A DNA stretch of 64,000 bases from Lachnospiraceae bacterium (GCA_015057665.1 SVDY01000001.1:248001-312000); one strand, 5' to 3'; numbered from the stretch's first letter, positions 54,865-63,068 are shown. Made by a program: numbers and translations. The notes: generated by a model not told the origin, from the sequence alone.

Positions 54865-55824
54865 ATGCCATTACAGATAATAAAAGGAGATCTTGTGTCC
54901 ATGGCAACAGATGCTATCGTCTATGCCGAAACACCCCAGCCATTTTCCCTGTTTAACTTTAATCCCCTTATGATTCATAAAACGGGTAAGGAGATTTTAA
55001 ATACAAGAGATGCCTTAAAACCAATCATTATTGGTCAGGCCAAGATTGCCCAGGCTTCTTTACTTGACTGTAAATACATTATCCATACATCTGCCCCGGC
55101 CTGGCACGGAGGCAGCTATCACGAACTTGCACAGCTTAGAACTTGTTATGAAAAAGTCTTCGCCCTTGCCTTGGAAAATGATTGTAAAACCATTGGAATG
55201 CCAATTATTGCTTCGGATAAATTAGGCTATCCAAAGCCCCTGTCTCAGAAAACTGCCTTTGAATGCATCAAAGATTTTCTTCAGATTCATAATGATATTG
55301 AGATTACCCTTGTCCTCCCCGGCAAAACAGGCATTATGCTCCCAGGAAACCGGTTCACAAACGTGAATCTGTATCTGAATAAGAATTACGTAAAACCAGA
55401 TGAAAAATCAAATGAAACCGAAAAAGATTCCTCCGGCGTTGGTCAGTCAGATTCTTCTGAATCTAAGACGTTCCTTTCTTCTGAGGAAATGAAAACTTTT
55501 GCCGGGAAACTGTCCGGTTACATGGAATCTTCCGGCATTTCCAAGTCTGATTTATGTTTTAAGGCAAACATCACACCTGCAAAGCTTGAAGATATTTTAC
55601 AGAGTTCCGATGCCGGTATGACAAAACAAACCGTCATTGCATTGGCTATGGCTCTTGAACTTTCAGCCGAAGAATTTACAGATTTTCTTCATATGGCAGG
55701 CTATGAATTGACAAACGACAGCAAATTCGACCTTATCATCAAATACTGCATTTCAGAGCATATGTATGATTTGTTTGATGTAAACCAGATTCTGTTCCGT
55801 TTTGAGCAGGAGCTGCTGGGATAA
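54865..55824 (+). CDS. macro domain protein with C-terminal helix-turn-helix
   Basis: A 319-residue two-domain protein. Residues 1-165 form a macro domain (IKGDLVSMATDAIVYAE; YIIHTSAPAW; TIGMPIIASDKLGYP) that binds ADP-ribose or related nucleotides. After a Ser-rich linker (about 185-205), residues 210-319 look like an XRE-type helix-turn-helix unit (MESSGISKSDLCFKANITPA, TVIALAMALELSAEEF) with a helical tail. It could couple ADP-ribose signalling to gene control; the role is unproven. Start at 54865 has GGAGG upstream. Confidence 0.82.
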   Translation: MPLQIIKGDLVSMATDAIVYAETPQPFSLFNFNPLMIHKTGKEILNTRDALKPIIIGQAKIAQASLLDCKYIIHTSAPAWHGGSYHELAQLRTCYEKVFALALENDCKTIGMPIIASDKLGYPKPLSQKTAFECIKDFLQIHNDIEITLVLPGKTGIMLPGNRFTNVNLYLNKNYVKPDEKSNETEKDSSGVGQSDSSESKTFLSSEEMKTFAGKLSGYMESSGISKSDLCFKANITPAKLEDILQSSDAGMTKQTVIALAMALELSAEEFTDFLHMAGYELTNDSKFDLIIKYCISEHMYDLFDVNQILFRFEQELLG

Positions 55825-55826
55825 AA

Positions 55827-55867
55827 GAAAGGGTTCCGCAAAATATACGGAACCCTTTCCAATTTTT
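55827..55867. terminator. bidirectional terminator between macro-HTH gene and repeat-protein gene
   Basis: GAAAGGGTTCCG and CGGAACCCTTTC form a 12-bp stem; ATTTTT follows on + and TTTTAT on -. Confidence 0.88.
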
Positions 55868-55887
55868 AAGGAGCGGATATTAGAAAA

Positions 55888-57111
55888 TTACATCACATAT
55901 CTATCTGCATTGATCATTTTCGTTGAAAGCATATTTTTCATCTGTTCCATGAAATCCGGCTGGTCTGTGCCATCTGTATTTCCAATCTTCGCAACATTTT
56001 TGGCCACTGCAGCCACTGCGCTCTCCTGTTCTTCTTTACAGGATACCTTTGCCGCATTTTCAATCACAAGTCTGTCAAGAATCAGCTCCGCTGTAACGTC
56101 TTCTGCAATCTTAATCATAGCTGCATTTTTTACAAGCACTTTATTTGGCGAACTTTCCAGTAAGACGTTATCTATTCTTACAGCTGGCTTATTTTCTATC
56201 ATTCTTCCTTCCCACTTATAGGAAAGCTTATCGTATTCCAGATTCATGGTTTTTAATTCTTTTTCCTGGCTTTTGTATAGTTTAAGATTTCCTTTTACAA
56301 TGATTTTTTGAACAGCAGCTTTTAGTTTCACCATGTCACATCCGTCTTCCAGTTCCATGTCACCGTATAGGAACAGACTTCCTCCCTCTTTTTCCAATAA
56401 AGTTTCATTCAAAACCACATCTCCGTAATGAAGATTCATGCCCTCCGGTACTACCACAAATTCCACATCCTCATCAAAGAGCTCACAGCATGTTTCCACC
56501 TTTTCTTCCGGAAGAATCAGTTTTTTGGTGACAAATGCTGCCTTTTTTTCAATCAATTTTTCCAAATCAACGGTTCTGTCCTGAATGATTACTTCGTTTT
56601 GCGCATAATACTTCTTACCAGCTTTAGCTCTAAGAGGGAAATATTTTCCTAAAAGGAAGCTGTCATCCAGGATCACACAGTCATCCGGGTACATGGAAAC
56701 CGCACCATTTACGGTCAGGCCATTCAAATACCCTTCCAGGCTTTTCGGACACTGTACCGAACCATTCACATGGATTCTTTCATATTTTTTTAGAACCTCT
56801 TCTGTGTTTGGATGAATCTTCAATGTTCCATTTACAATAATTAAAGTATGATCCTGCACCATGGTTGCTCCGGTAATCTCGTAAGAGCCATTTATCGTTT
56901 TGATCGGAACATCCACCTCCTCCCCGACTTCAATGATGCAGTCATGATTTAATGTAAGGGGAAGCCGGTTTAGAATACTTTTACTTTTCTCACTCACCAC
57001 AACCACATCTGCGTTGATTATCATTTTCTCATAAGAACTATAATCTTCTTCTTTCATTTTTCTGGTATCACATACCTCACAATTTAACAAATAATTTTTC
57101 TTGCCAAACAT
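55888..57111 (-). CDS. uncharacterised repeat protein translationally coupled to an ECF sigma factor
   Basis: A 407-residue protein I do not recognise. It starts with a Cys pair (LLNCEVCDTRKM) and has no signal peptide or membrane span. From about residue 75 to 330 short beta-strand repeats recur (ITGATMVQDHTLIIVNGTLK, IHVNGSVQCPKSLEGY, LTVNGAVSMYPDDCVI, IIVKGNLKLY), suggesting a beta-solenoid somewhat like bactofilins; the C-terminus is helical. The gene overlaps the sigma factor gene by 35 bp, with AGGAGG inside the sigma gene. The position is where an anti-sigma factor is normally found, so a soluble sigma partner is a reasonable guess. Confidence 0.72.
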   Translation of the reverse strand: MFGKKNYLLNCEVCDTRKMKEEDYSSYEKMIINADVVVVSEKSKSILNRLPLTLNHDCIIEVGEEVDVPIKTINGSYEITGATMVQDHTLIIVNGTLKIHPNTEEVLKKYERIHVNGSVQCPKSLEGYLNGLTVNGAVSMYPDDCVILDDSFLLGKYFPLRAKAGKKYYAQNEVIIQDRTVDLEKLIEKKAAFVTKKLILPEEKVETCCELFDEDVEFVVVPEGMNLHYGDVVLNETLLEKEGGSLFLYGDMELEDGCDMVKLKAAVQKIIVKGNLKLYKSQEKELKTMNLEYDKLSYKWEGRMIENKPAVRIDNVLLESSPNKVLVKNAAMIKIAEDVTAELILDRLVIENAAKVSCKEEQESAVAAVAKNVAKIGNTDGTDQPDFMEQMKNMLSTKMINADRYVM

Positions 57112-57574
57112 TTCCTTTCCCTCCTAAAAATTCTTTCAAATGTTTCCGCGCCAAAGAAAGTTTAAACCGGACTGTTCCAGGCGGTATGGATAAGATTTCT
57201 CCAATCTGCTTCGAATTGTACCCTTCCAAATACCGAAGGGTAAAAATGACTCCTTCCATATCCGGCAGCTGAGAAAGCAGTGTCTCCCATTCCAACCAGG
57301 CGATTTCCTCCGAATCAGCCTGATTTATAGGGAATTCCTCCACAATCCTTTCCCTGCTTCCATGTCTTACACGATCTACATACAGATTACGGATTGTACG
57401 GTACAGCCAGGATCTGCATTGTTTTTCTTCTAACTGAAGAAAAATCTCTTCGTGCAGCATAGCACGCACAAATGCTTCCTGTACCAGTTCTTCCGCAGTA
57501 TGCAGATTTCCTGTCATGGCCTGGCACCAGCCGGTCAGCTCCTTATGATATTTTTTATATAATTTTTCTATCAT
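57077..57574 (-). CDS. ECF-type RNA polymerase sigma factor
   Basis: A 165-residue sigma-70 family protein: region 2 (LYKKYHKELTGWCQAMTGNL, AEELVQEAFVRAM, SWLYRTIRNLYVDRVRHG) and region 4 (LPDMEGVIFTLRYLEGYNSK, EILSIPPGTVRFKLSLARKH). No region 1 or 3, as in ECF factors. Its stop lies 35 bp inside the next gene. No typical membrane anti-sigma gene is adjacent, which is unusual. Confidence 0.92.
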   Translation of the reverse strand: MIEKLYKKYHKELTGWCQAMTGNLHTAEELVQEAFVRAMLHEEIFLQLEEKQCRSWLYRTIRNLYVDRVRHGSRERIVEEFPINQADSEEIAWLEWETLLSQLPDMEGVIFTLRYLEGYNSKQIGEILSIPPGTVRFKLSLARKHLKEFLGGKGNVWQEKLFVKL

Positions 57575-57675
57575 AGGCTGCCTCCCTTTCTGTCATTTTC
57601 TTCTAAGTGAATGCCTTGCACTAATAAGACGAATCAGCGAAAGGAAATGTTGAAACTTTTTATTGAATCTTTTTC

Positions 57676-58590
57676 TTAATCCGGATTCACATGAACCATA
57701 ATGTGTTTCACCTTTGGAAAATCCCTCTCAATTTCATCATGAATCCCATGTGCAATGTCGTGAGCTTCCTGCAGGGAATGGGTCTTATCCACTCTGATTT
57801 CTACATCCACATAGATTTTATTGCCAAAAACACGAGTCTTGAGCTTGTCAATTCCCTGTACTTCCCGTCCTTTTAATACGCATCGGTAAAGTGCCTGTTC
57901 TGTCTCTTCATCGCATGCATGATCTATCATCTTATTCATGGCATCCCCAAAAATATCAATAGCAGTCTTTGCAATAAAGATAAAAATCACAAGACTGGCA
58001 ATAGAATCCATAACCGGAAAACCAAGCATTGCCCCGCCGATTCCAACAAGGGCTCCTATGGATGACAGAGCATCGGAACGGTGATGCCAGGCATCTGCCA
58101 TCATGGCACCGGAGTCAATCTGCAACGCATAATGCCTTGTGTACCAATACATGCCTTCTTTCACAGCTATGGAGATGATTGCAACCACAAGAGCCGGCAT
58201 CCCCGGCACCTTTATCCCGCTATAATCTCCGCTCCAGATTCTACGAAGGGCATTCGCACCAATCCCCAGCCCTGTCATAAATAAAATCATAGAAAGCAGG
58301 ATTGCCGCCACACATTCCAGCCGTTCATGTCCATATGGATGTTCTTTATCCGCCTCTTTCGATGACACTTTAATTCCTATCAGCACAATCACTGTGCTGA
58401 ACACATCCGATGCTGAATGGACTCCATCACTGATCATGGCACTGGAATGAGCAAGGCAGCCCGCTGCAAATTTAAATATGGACAGCAGTATATTTCCAAG
58501 CATAGTCTCGAAGGATACTTTCCTTGCAATTTTTTGAAATTGGTCATCCTTCCGGTATCCTTCTCCATGGTCTTGTCTGTTTTTCTCCAT
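57676..58590 (-). CDS. cation diffusion facilitator (CDF) metal exporter
   Basis: A 304-residue protein with six spans and a C-terminal cytoplasmic domain. Metal-site motifs HSSAMISDGVHSASDVF (HxxxD-type) and DAWHHRSDALSS are present, plus HPYGHERLE. Exports divalent metals such as Zn2+, Fe2+ or Mn2+ using the proton gradient. The Met at 58590 has GAGGGG at good spacing; two earlier in-frame Met codons (58617, 58596) do not. Confidence 0.92.
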   Translation of the reverse strand: MEKNRQDHGEGYRKDDQFQKIARKVSFETMLGNILLSIFKFAAGCLAHSSAMISDGVHSASDVFSTVIVLIGIKVSSKEADKEHPYGHERLECVAAILLSMILFMTGLGIGANALRRIWSGDYSGIKVPGMPALVVAIISIAVKEGMYWYTRHYALQIDSGAMMADAWHHRSDALSSIGALVGIGGAMLGFPVMDSIASLVIFIFIAKTAIDIFGDAMNKMIDHACDEETEQALYRCVLKGREVQGIDKLKTRVFGNKIYVDVEIRVDKTHSLQEAHDIAHGIHDEIERDFPKVKHIMVHVNPD

Positions 58591-58681
58591 ATTCATCCCC
58601 TCTTTGTCTTTTTTCATAACGGCTCTTACAACTATAATATGTATATATGGATGTATACGATACAGTATCTAAAAAGAAAAA

Positions 58682-58718
58682 CACTCAGGGTTCAGTAATT
58701 ACTACTGTCCCGTGAGTG
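58682..58718 (-). terminator. terminator of tag
   Basis: CACTCACGGG...CCCTGAGTG with an inner CAGTA/TACTG stem, followed by TTTTTCTTTTT on the minus strand. Confidence 0.82.
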
Positions 58719-58792
58719 CACTTTCCACTGTCATTTGATTGCCCCGACTCCATGACTGATATGTCACGGTCTGTTCACTTTCTATCGTTCTT

Positions 58793-59362
58793 TTATTGGT
58801 ATAAATAGCATTCCTCATCGTGGGAATAAATAATACCAATTGCCTGCAAATAAGAATAAATAATCACAGAACCAACGAATTTCATTCCTCTTTTTCTTAA
58901 ATCCTTGGAAATGGCATCGGATAACTCGTTGGTCGTTTTTCCTGTTTCATAAACGATATTTCCATCAAAAAAGCTTCTTAAATATTGATAAAAGGACCCT
59001 TTCTCTTTTACAATCTCTTTAAATATCTTGCTGTTTTGAATGGCCGCATTGATCTTTAACTTGTTCCTGATAATATTTTTATTTTGTAACAACTCTTCTA
59101 TCTTCTCACTATCATAGGCACAGATTTTATCCATGTCAAAGCCGTCAAATGCTTCTCTGAAACTTTCTCTTTTATTGAGCACGCACTCCCAGGATAAGCC
59201 TGCCTGAAAAGATTCCAGGATCAGCATCTCATATAAATAATGTTCGTCAAAATTAATCCGGCACCATTCATTATCATGATAGTCAATATATAAAGGATTT
59301 TTTAGGTTGCACCAGCGGCAACGAGGTTTATTGTCGAAAACCAGGGTATGTTTCACTATCAT
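58793..59362 (-). CDS. tag: DNA-3-methyladenine glycosylase I
   Basis: A 189-residue base-excision repair enzyme. Family features: RCRWCNLKNPLYIDYHDNEW with zinc-type Cys and the DxEW region, ESFQAGLSWECVLNKRESFR, and MKFVGSVIIYSYLQAIG; His and Cys at the C-terminus (SHDEECYLY) can complete the zinc site. Length is normal. The upstream 407-bp gap carries a cluster of AGCATGTT motifs. Confidence 0.93.
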   Translation of the reverse strand: MIVKHTLVFDNKPRCRWCNLKNPLYIDYHDNEWCRINFDEHYLYEMLILESFQAGLSWECVLNKRESFREAFDGFDMDKICAYDSEKIEELLQNKNIIRNKLKINAAIQNSKIFKEIVKEKGSFYQYLRSFFDGNIVYETGKTTNELSDAISKDLRKRGMKFVGSVIIYSYLQAIGIIYSHDEECYLYQ

Positions 59363-59416
59363 ACTTCCTTTCTTTTACAAATTCTTGATTACATTTTGGG
59401 ATTTAATTGACTTTCT

Positions 59417-59667
59417 AGCATGTTTATCCTTTGAAAACACTCGTTTAACATGCTCGATTTTGACTCGATTTTCTATTTAGCATGTTAGAAGTATCTTTTT
59501 GTAATAGCAACATGCTTCATTACATCATATTAAGCATGTTACACTCCAAATTATATCATTTCACCATGTTTGTTGTAAAATAGTTACGAATTTGAGGCAT
59601 GGTAATACTACAAATTACATTCAAAAACTTGCTTACGAATCAGTATCTTGTTGTTTCCAAGCATGTT
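59417..59667. repeat. cluster of AGCATGTT / AACATGCT octamers
   Basis: Octamers at 59417 (+), 59447 (-), 59479 (+), 59509 (-), 59533 (+), a variant CCATGTT at 59574, and 59660 (+). The first four alternate in orientation with 30-32 bp steps. They fill most of the gap between tag and the S66 peptidase gene; nothing else was recognised there. Confidence 0.7.
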
Positions 59668-59769
59668 CATTTACCATTAATAGCATTCTCCCATGCCAAA
59701 GCACATATTTGTTCTGATTTCCCAAAGATGTGTGCAGGCTTTTCAGCATAGGAGACAAAACCAGGAAAC

Positions 59770-60789
59770 TTAAATTTCAGAGACAGACTGTAACTTCAAT
59801 GGTTTTTCCAACAACACAACCCTCTTCTCCATCGCATTCAGCTCCAACTGACACCCTATCGGCATCGTAAACATAGGAAGTGTATGACAACAGTCGAACT
59901 CCGCTAATAACGGTACCTTCGTCTCACCTAATACTTCCAAAAGAATCTCATACGGTCTTCTACCTGTTCCACCATCCTGAAATCTCTCATGCTTTCCAAG
60001 AATAATTCCTCCCACCTTTTCAAACAAACCTGCCAATTTCAACATAGAAAAAAGCTTCTCCATTGTAAATGCATCTTTACAAGTATCTTCAATTAATAGA
60101 ATATCTCCGTCTTTAATTTCTGGCATATATTCCGTTCCAAAGAATCCCCACATCGTATGTAGGTTACCACCAATCAATCTGCCTCTGCACACTCCCGGAT
60201 TAATACACAACCATTCATTCTTTCGTTCTTCTTTTGATCTATCCTGTGTTGTCCAATTGATAAATTCGTCTGTCCACACAGCTGGCATCTTATATTCATA
60301 TGGTATTGCAACATCTTTGCAAATAATATTCTCAAACTCTTCAAATGTCATATCTGAAAACGGTGATAATTCACCAAATGACGCTGCAAGGGATGGCCCA
60401 TAGAATGTTACTAAGCCTGTTTTTGCATATATGCCCAATAACAATGCTGTCGTATCTGAAAAGCCAATGATGATTTTAGGATGTTTCTTTAAATATTCAT
60501 AATCGATGTACGGCAATATGGAATTACTGTTACTGCCGCCAATGGCAGCCATAAGAATATCCACTTCATCATTATATAAGAGTTGATTGAATTCATCTGC
60601 TCGTTCTCTAATCGTTCCAGAACGGTAAAAATCCTGTTTTCCATACAAGCTTCCATCAATGACTTTGAACCCTTTATTTTCTAAATATTGTTTTCCCCTC
60701 TCGTATCTCACTGGTACCGTTGCTGATATTGGCGAAGATGAAGAGAAGATACCGATAGTTGGTCTTTTACCTGGTTTATTTGCTTTCAT
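59770..60789 (-). CDS. S66-family serine carboxypeptidase (LD-carboxypeptidase / MccF-like)
   Basis: A 339-residue cytoplasmic peptidase. Catalytic features: nucleophile loop AAIGGSNSNSILPYIDYEYL, IGFSDTTALLLGIYAKTG, Glu in DILLIEDT and His in EFDCCHTLPMFTMPIG. S66 enzymes either trim murein tetrapeptides (LdcA) or cleave peptidyl-nucleotide antibiotics such as microcin C (MccF). The WxTQD-rich mid-segment and the neighbouring GNAT and nucleosidase genes favour an MccF-like role; this is inference. Starts 30 bp after the broken nucleosidase. Confidence 0.87.
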   Translation of the reverse strand: MKANKPGKRPTIGIFSSSSPISATVPVRYERGKQYLENKGFKVIDGSLYGKQDFYRSGTIRERADEFNQLLYNDEVDILMAAIGGSNSNSILPYIDYEYLKKHPKIIIGFSDTTALLLGIYAKTGLVTFYGPSLAASFGELSPFSDMTFEEFENIICKDVAIPYEYKMPAVWTDEFINWTTQDRSKEERKNEWLCINPGVCRGRLIGGNLHTMWGFFGTEYMPEIKDGDILLIEDTCKDAFTMEKLFSMLKLAGLFEKVGGIILGKHERFQDGGTGRRPYEILLEVLGETKVPLLAEFDCCHTLPMFTMPIGCQLELNAMEKRVVLLEKPLKLQSVSEI

Positions 60790-60818
60790 AATCCACCGTC
60801 CCCTTTCAAAAACACATT

Positions 60819-61227
60819 CTATAAATTCTCGATTACTTTTTCAAAAACTTCCAAACATTTCTTAGCAGAATTCAATGCCTCTTTGTGATATTCTTCCTAC
60901 TTCGCATTGATCCGCAGCGGAAGTATCAAAATCATAATGTACGACATCTTTTACAACACATATTCTGCTCTTTGATATATCCTCAGTTAATCCACCGCCC
61001 ACACCATAATTCAATATAATTTCCACATCAAATTCAATAATTAAAAATTGTGTTGTGGATGCAGTTGCTATTTCCCCAGCTCCAGACTGCATAACATATA
61101 GCTCATATGTATCTTTGATATACTTTCGAACTTTCTGTTTTCTAATCCTTATTATTTCATCTGGTTCTCCATATCTATCGTTAAACGCCTGTATTTCAAC
61201 CGCTATAACCAAACCTATTTTTTTCAT
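60819..61227 (-). pseudogene. internally deleted, frameshifted nucleoside phosphorylase / MTA-SAH-nucleosidase-like gene
   Basis: The frame from 61227 encodes 121 residues with MTA/SAH-nucleosidase-like features: N-terminal GLVIAVE, then QSGAGEIATASTTQFLI, LNYGVGGGLTEDI and VKDVVHYDFDTSAADQCEVG, but stops at 60862, about half the family length (~230). In the +1 frame, overlapping the stop, ALNSAKKCLEVFEKVIENL ends in TAG at 60819 and looks like the family's C-terminus. The catalytic second half is missing. The start overlaps the upstream GNAT stop by 4 bp. Confidence 0.7.
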
Positions 61228-61703
61228 TTATCTCTCCAATTCAAAAGCTCCATATTAACACTTTTCTCAGTAAAACCGTATTTTTCATACATCTTTTTCG
61301 CTGCTGCATTTTTAGCATTTACCTGCAACTCCAGACCATCACAATCTTGTTCTTCACAAATATTTCTGGCAAATGCAAACAACTTACGTCCAATCCCTTG
61401 TCCACGATAATGTTCATCTACGCCCATGCTGTCGATAAACATTACTTTTCTGTCAACCATTGGACCTCCGGAAATGTTCCTTGTTGAATATTTGAGTGTA
61501 CCAACCACTTCTTTATTATCCAGTGTTGCAACTATAAATTCCTGGTTGTCTACATAATCCATATACATATCAAATGGCAACACGACTTCTACATTTTTAT
61601 AAACATCCGGTCTCCATTCAGTATGCATCTCCTGAACCTGTTTCATGATTTTTTCGACTTGATTATAGTCCTTCTCTTTTGCAAATCTGATTTTAATTTC
61701 CAT
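61224..61703 (-). CDS. GNAT-family N-acetyltransferase (1)
   Basis: A 159-residue acetyltransferase: FAKEKDYNQVEKIMKQVQEM at the start, acetyl-CoA loop DEHYRGQGIGRKLFAFA, and NAKNAAAKKMYEKYGF near the end. Start at 61703 has GAGG eight bases upstream. First gene of the GNAT - nucleosidase relic - S66 peptidase unit. Substrate unknown. Confidence 0.88.
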   Translation of the reverse strand: MEIKIRFAKEKDYNQVEKIMKQVQEMHTEWRPDVYKNVEVVLPFDMYMDYVDNQEFIVATLDNKEVVGTLKYSTRNISGGPMVDRKVMFIDSMGVDEHYRGQGIGRKLFAFARNICEEQDCDGLELQVNAKNAAAKKMYEKYGFTEKSVNMELLNWRDK

Positions 61704-61714
61704 AATATATTCCT

Positions 61715-61816
61715 CGTATTCAAGCCTCGCTCGCTGTTTAATGCTCCTCGTATTCATGTCTCAATCGTTGCTTTATGCTTTACGTATTCATGTCTCAATC
61801 GCTGCTTTATGCTTTA
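61715..61816. repeat. three 34-bp direct repeats upstream of GNAT 1
   Basis: Units begin CGTATTCA at 61715, 61749 and 61783, with a partial fourth at 61817. Units 2 and 3 are almost identical (CGTATTCATGTCTCAATCGY); unit 1 is diverged. They lie in the leader of the GNAT gene; on the minus strand each contains ATGAATACG. Confidence 0.8.
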
Positions 61817-61861
61817 CGTATTTGAAACAATATCTGATATACGATTAATTCGTTTATCCAT

Positions 61862-61888
61862 TAAAAAGAGCCCTGAATCAATCAGGAC
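61862..61888 (-). terminator. terminator after GNAT 2
   Basis: GAGTCCTGATTGATTCAGGGCTC followed by TTTTTAATGG on the minus strand. Confidence 0.85.
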
Positions 61889-61899
61889 TCCCAAACTTC

Positions 61900-62394
61900 T
61901 TATTTATATAATCCATAATGACAAAGATCCATGACTCTGTCATTTTTATAGACCGCATTTCTCATAACACCTTCCAGTCCAAAACCTGCTTTGATTAAAA
62001 CCTTTTTGGAAGCTTCGTTTTCTCCGAATACACTGCCGGTAATTCGAATTATATCCAGTTTTTCAAAAGCTTCTTCACAAAATTCCTGTACCGCTTCTGT
62101 GGTAATTCCTTTACCCCAGTATTTTGTCATGAGTAAGTAAGAAATATCTGCGTCCTTCTCGTATACATCTGATTTCTTTTCTAAGGAGACCATGCCAACA
62201 ATGTTTCCATCCACGACAACCGCTCTATATAAACCGTCTTTTCCGTCTTTGTCAGCGACCATATTAAGCCACCAGTTTGCATTCTCATCTGTGTATGGAT
62301 ATGGAAGTCCATTGGAAAGATAGCTTCGATCAGCATGATTCATAAGATTGGCCAGTTCTTTAATATCGTCTTTTTTCCATTGTCTTAAAGTCAT
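61900..62394 (-). CDS. GNAT-family N-acetyltransferase (2), RimJ/RimL type
   Basis: A 164-residue acetyltransferase: MTLRQWKKDDIKELANLMNH, TKYWGKGITTEAVQEFCEEAF (acetyl-CoA loop) and SVFGENEASKKVLIKAGFGL, then EGVMRNAVYKNDRVMD, the usual RimJ/RimL ending. Start at 62394 has AAGGAGG upstream. It ends with its own terminator, so it is separate from the GNAT 1 unit. Confidence 0.9.
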   Translation of the reverse strand: MTLRQWKKDDIKELANLMNHADRSYLSNGLPYPYTDENANWWLNMVADKDGKDGLYRAVVVDGNIVGMVSLEKKSDVYEKDADISYLLMTKYWGKGITTEAVQEFCEEAFEKLDIIRITGSVFGENEASKKVLIKAGFGLEGVMRNAVYKNDRVMDLCHYGLYK

Positions 62395-62522
62395 TTTGCA
62401 GTTCCTCCTTAAATTATTTCTTGTCAATATATCACGGTTAACTCTATTTGTAAATACAATTATCACAAATCAATCCTATGTATCGCACTTTACTGCAAAA
62501 AATGGATTTTCTGTTTCTTACA

Positions 62523-62820
62523 CAGTAATTTTAACAAATACAATTTTCAATTACAGCGCAATACCCAGAAAATTGTAATCATACAGTAACTAGATTTTCA
62601 ACTGCTACTGCACAATTCTAGTTTTTATATTATCACTCCGTAATTCATGAAAACATACTACTGCGCGATTCTGTCATTTTCTTATTCCTACAGTAATTCA
62701 TAAAAACAGACTACGGTGTGAAATTTATAATAGCCAGTCTATGCAGTAACGTCATTTTTAGACTACGGAACAGAACATCAAAAATCATATTCATGCAGTA
62801 ATACTAAAAAAATCCCCGGA
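62523..62820. repeat. degenerate tandem array with about 53-bp period
   Basis: CAGTAA-type cores occur at 62523, 62584, 62638 (CGTAAT), 62690, 62743 and 62797; partner CTAC(T/G)G cores at 62605, 62658, 62711 and 62763. Unit-to-unit steps are mostly 53-54 bp. Each unit has core 1, about 15 variable A/T-rich bases, core 2 and about 25 variable bases. Non-coding on both strands. It occupies the gap between the tuf-side terminators and GNAT 2. Confidence 0.65.
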
Positions 62821-63068
62821 GAACACAAATGCTCTAACTTCGTTGTTCGCAATAAGCCGTGCCACTTCGACTCCGCTTACGCTTCGTCTCAGTCGCGGGC
62901 TGCGCCCTATAATTAAGCAAAAAAATAAGGGGAAGAATGCAAGCACTCTTCCCCTGTATTATCCCCGCAACGAGATGCCTAACCTCGCCTGACGGCTCGG
63001 TCGCGGCAGTCGCCGCTTGAATAAGGCATAAAAATATCCCGGAGAACATAAATGCTCTCCGGGAATTT
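62806..63068 (-). terminator. three successive terminator-like hairpins and GC-rich tracts after tuf
   Basis: In the tuf direction: CCCGGAGAGCATTTATGTTCTCCGGG with ATATTTTT (63034-63068, the main terminator); a GC-rich tract with CGACCGAGCCGTCAGGCGAG; GGGGAAGAGTGCTTGCATTC stem with TTATTTTTTT (62929-62956); a second GC-rich tract (GCGACTGAGACGAAGCGTAA); then AGAGCATTTGTGTTCTCCGG with TTTTTTT (62811-62835), a damaged copy of the first. Looks like module duplication. Confidence 0.75.

Noticed and set aside
59417..59667. CRISPR-like array of octamers
   Set aside because: Repeats of 8 bp in alternating orientation are too short; better explained as binding sites or small hairpins.
62523..62820. 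CRISPR array
   Set aside because: The recurring cores are only 6 bp and imperfect, there is no 25-40 bp identical repeat and no cas genes are nearby.
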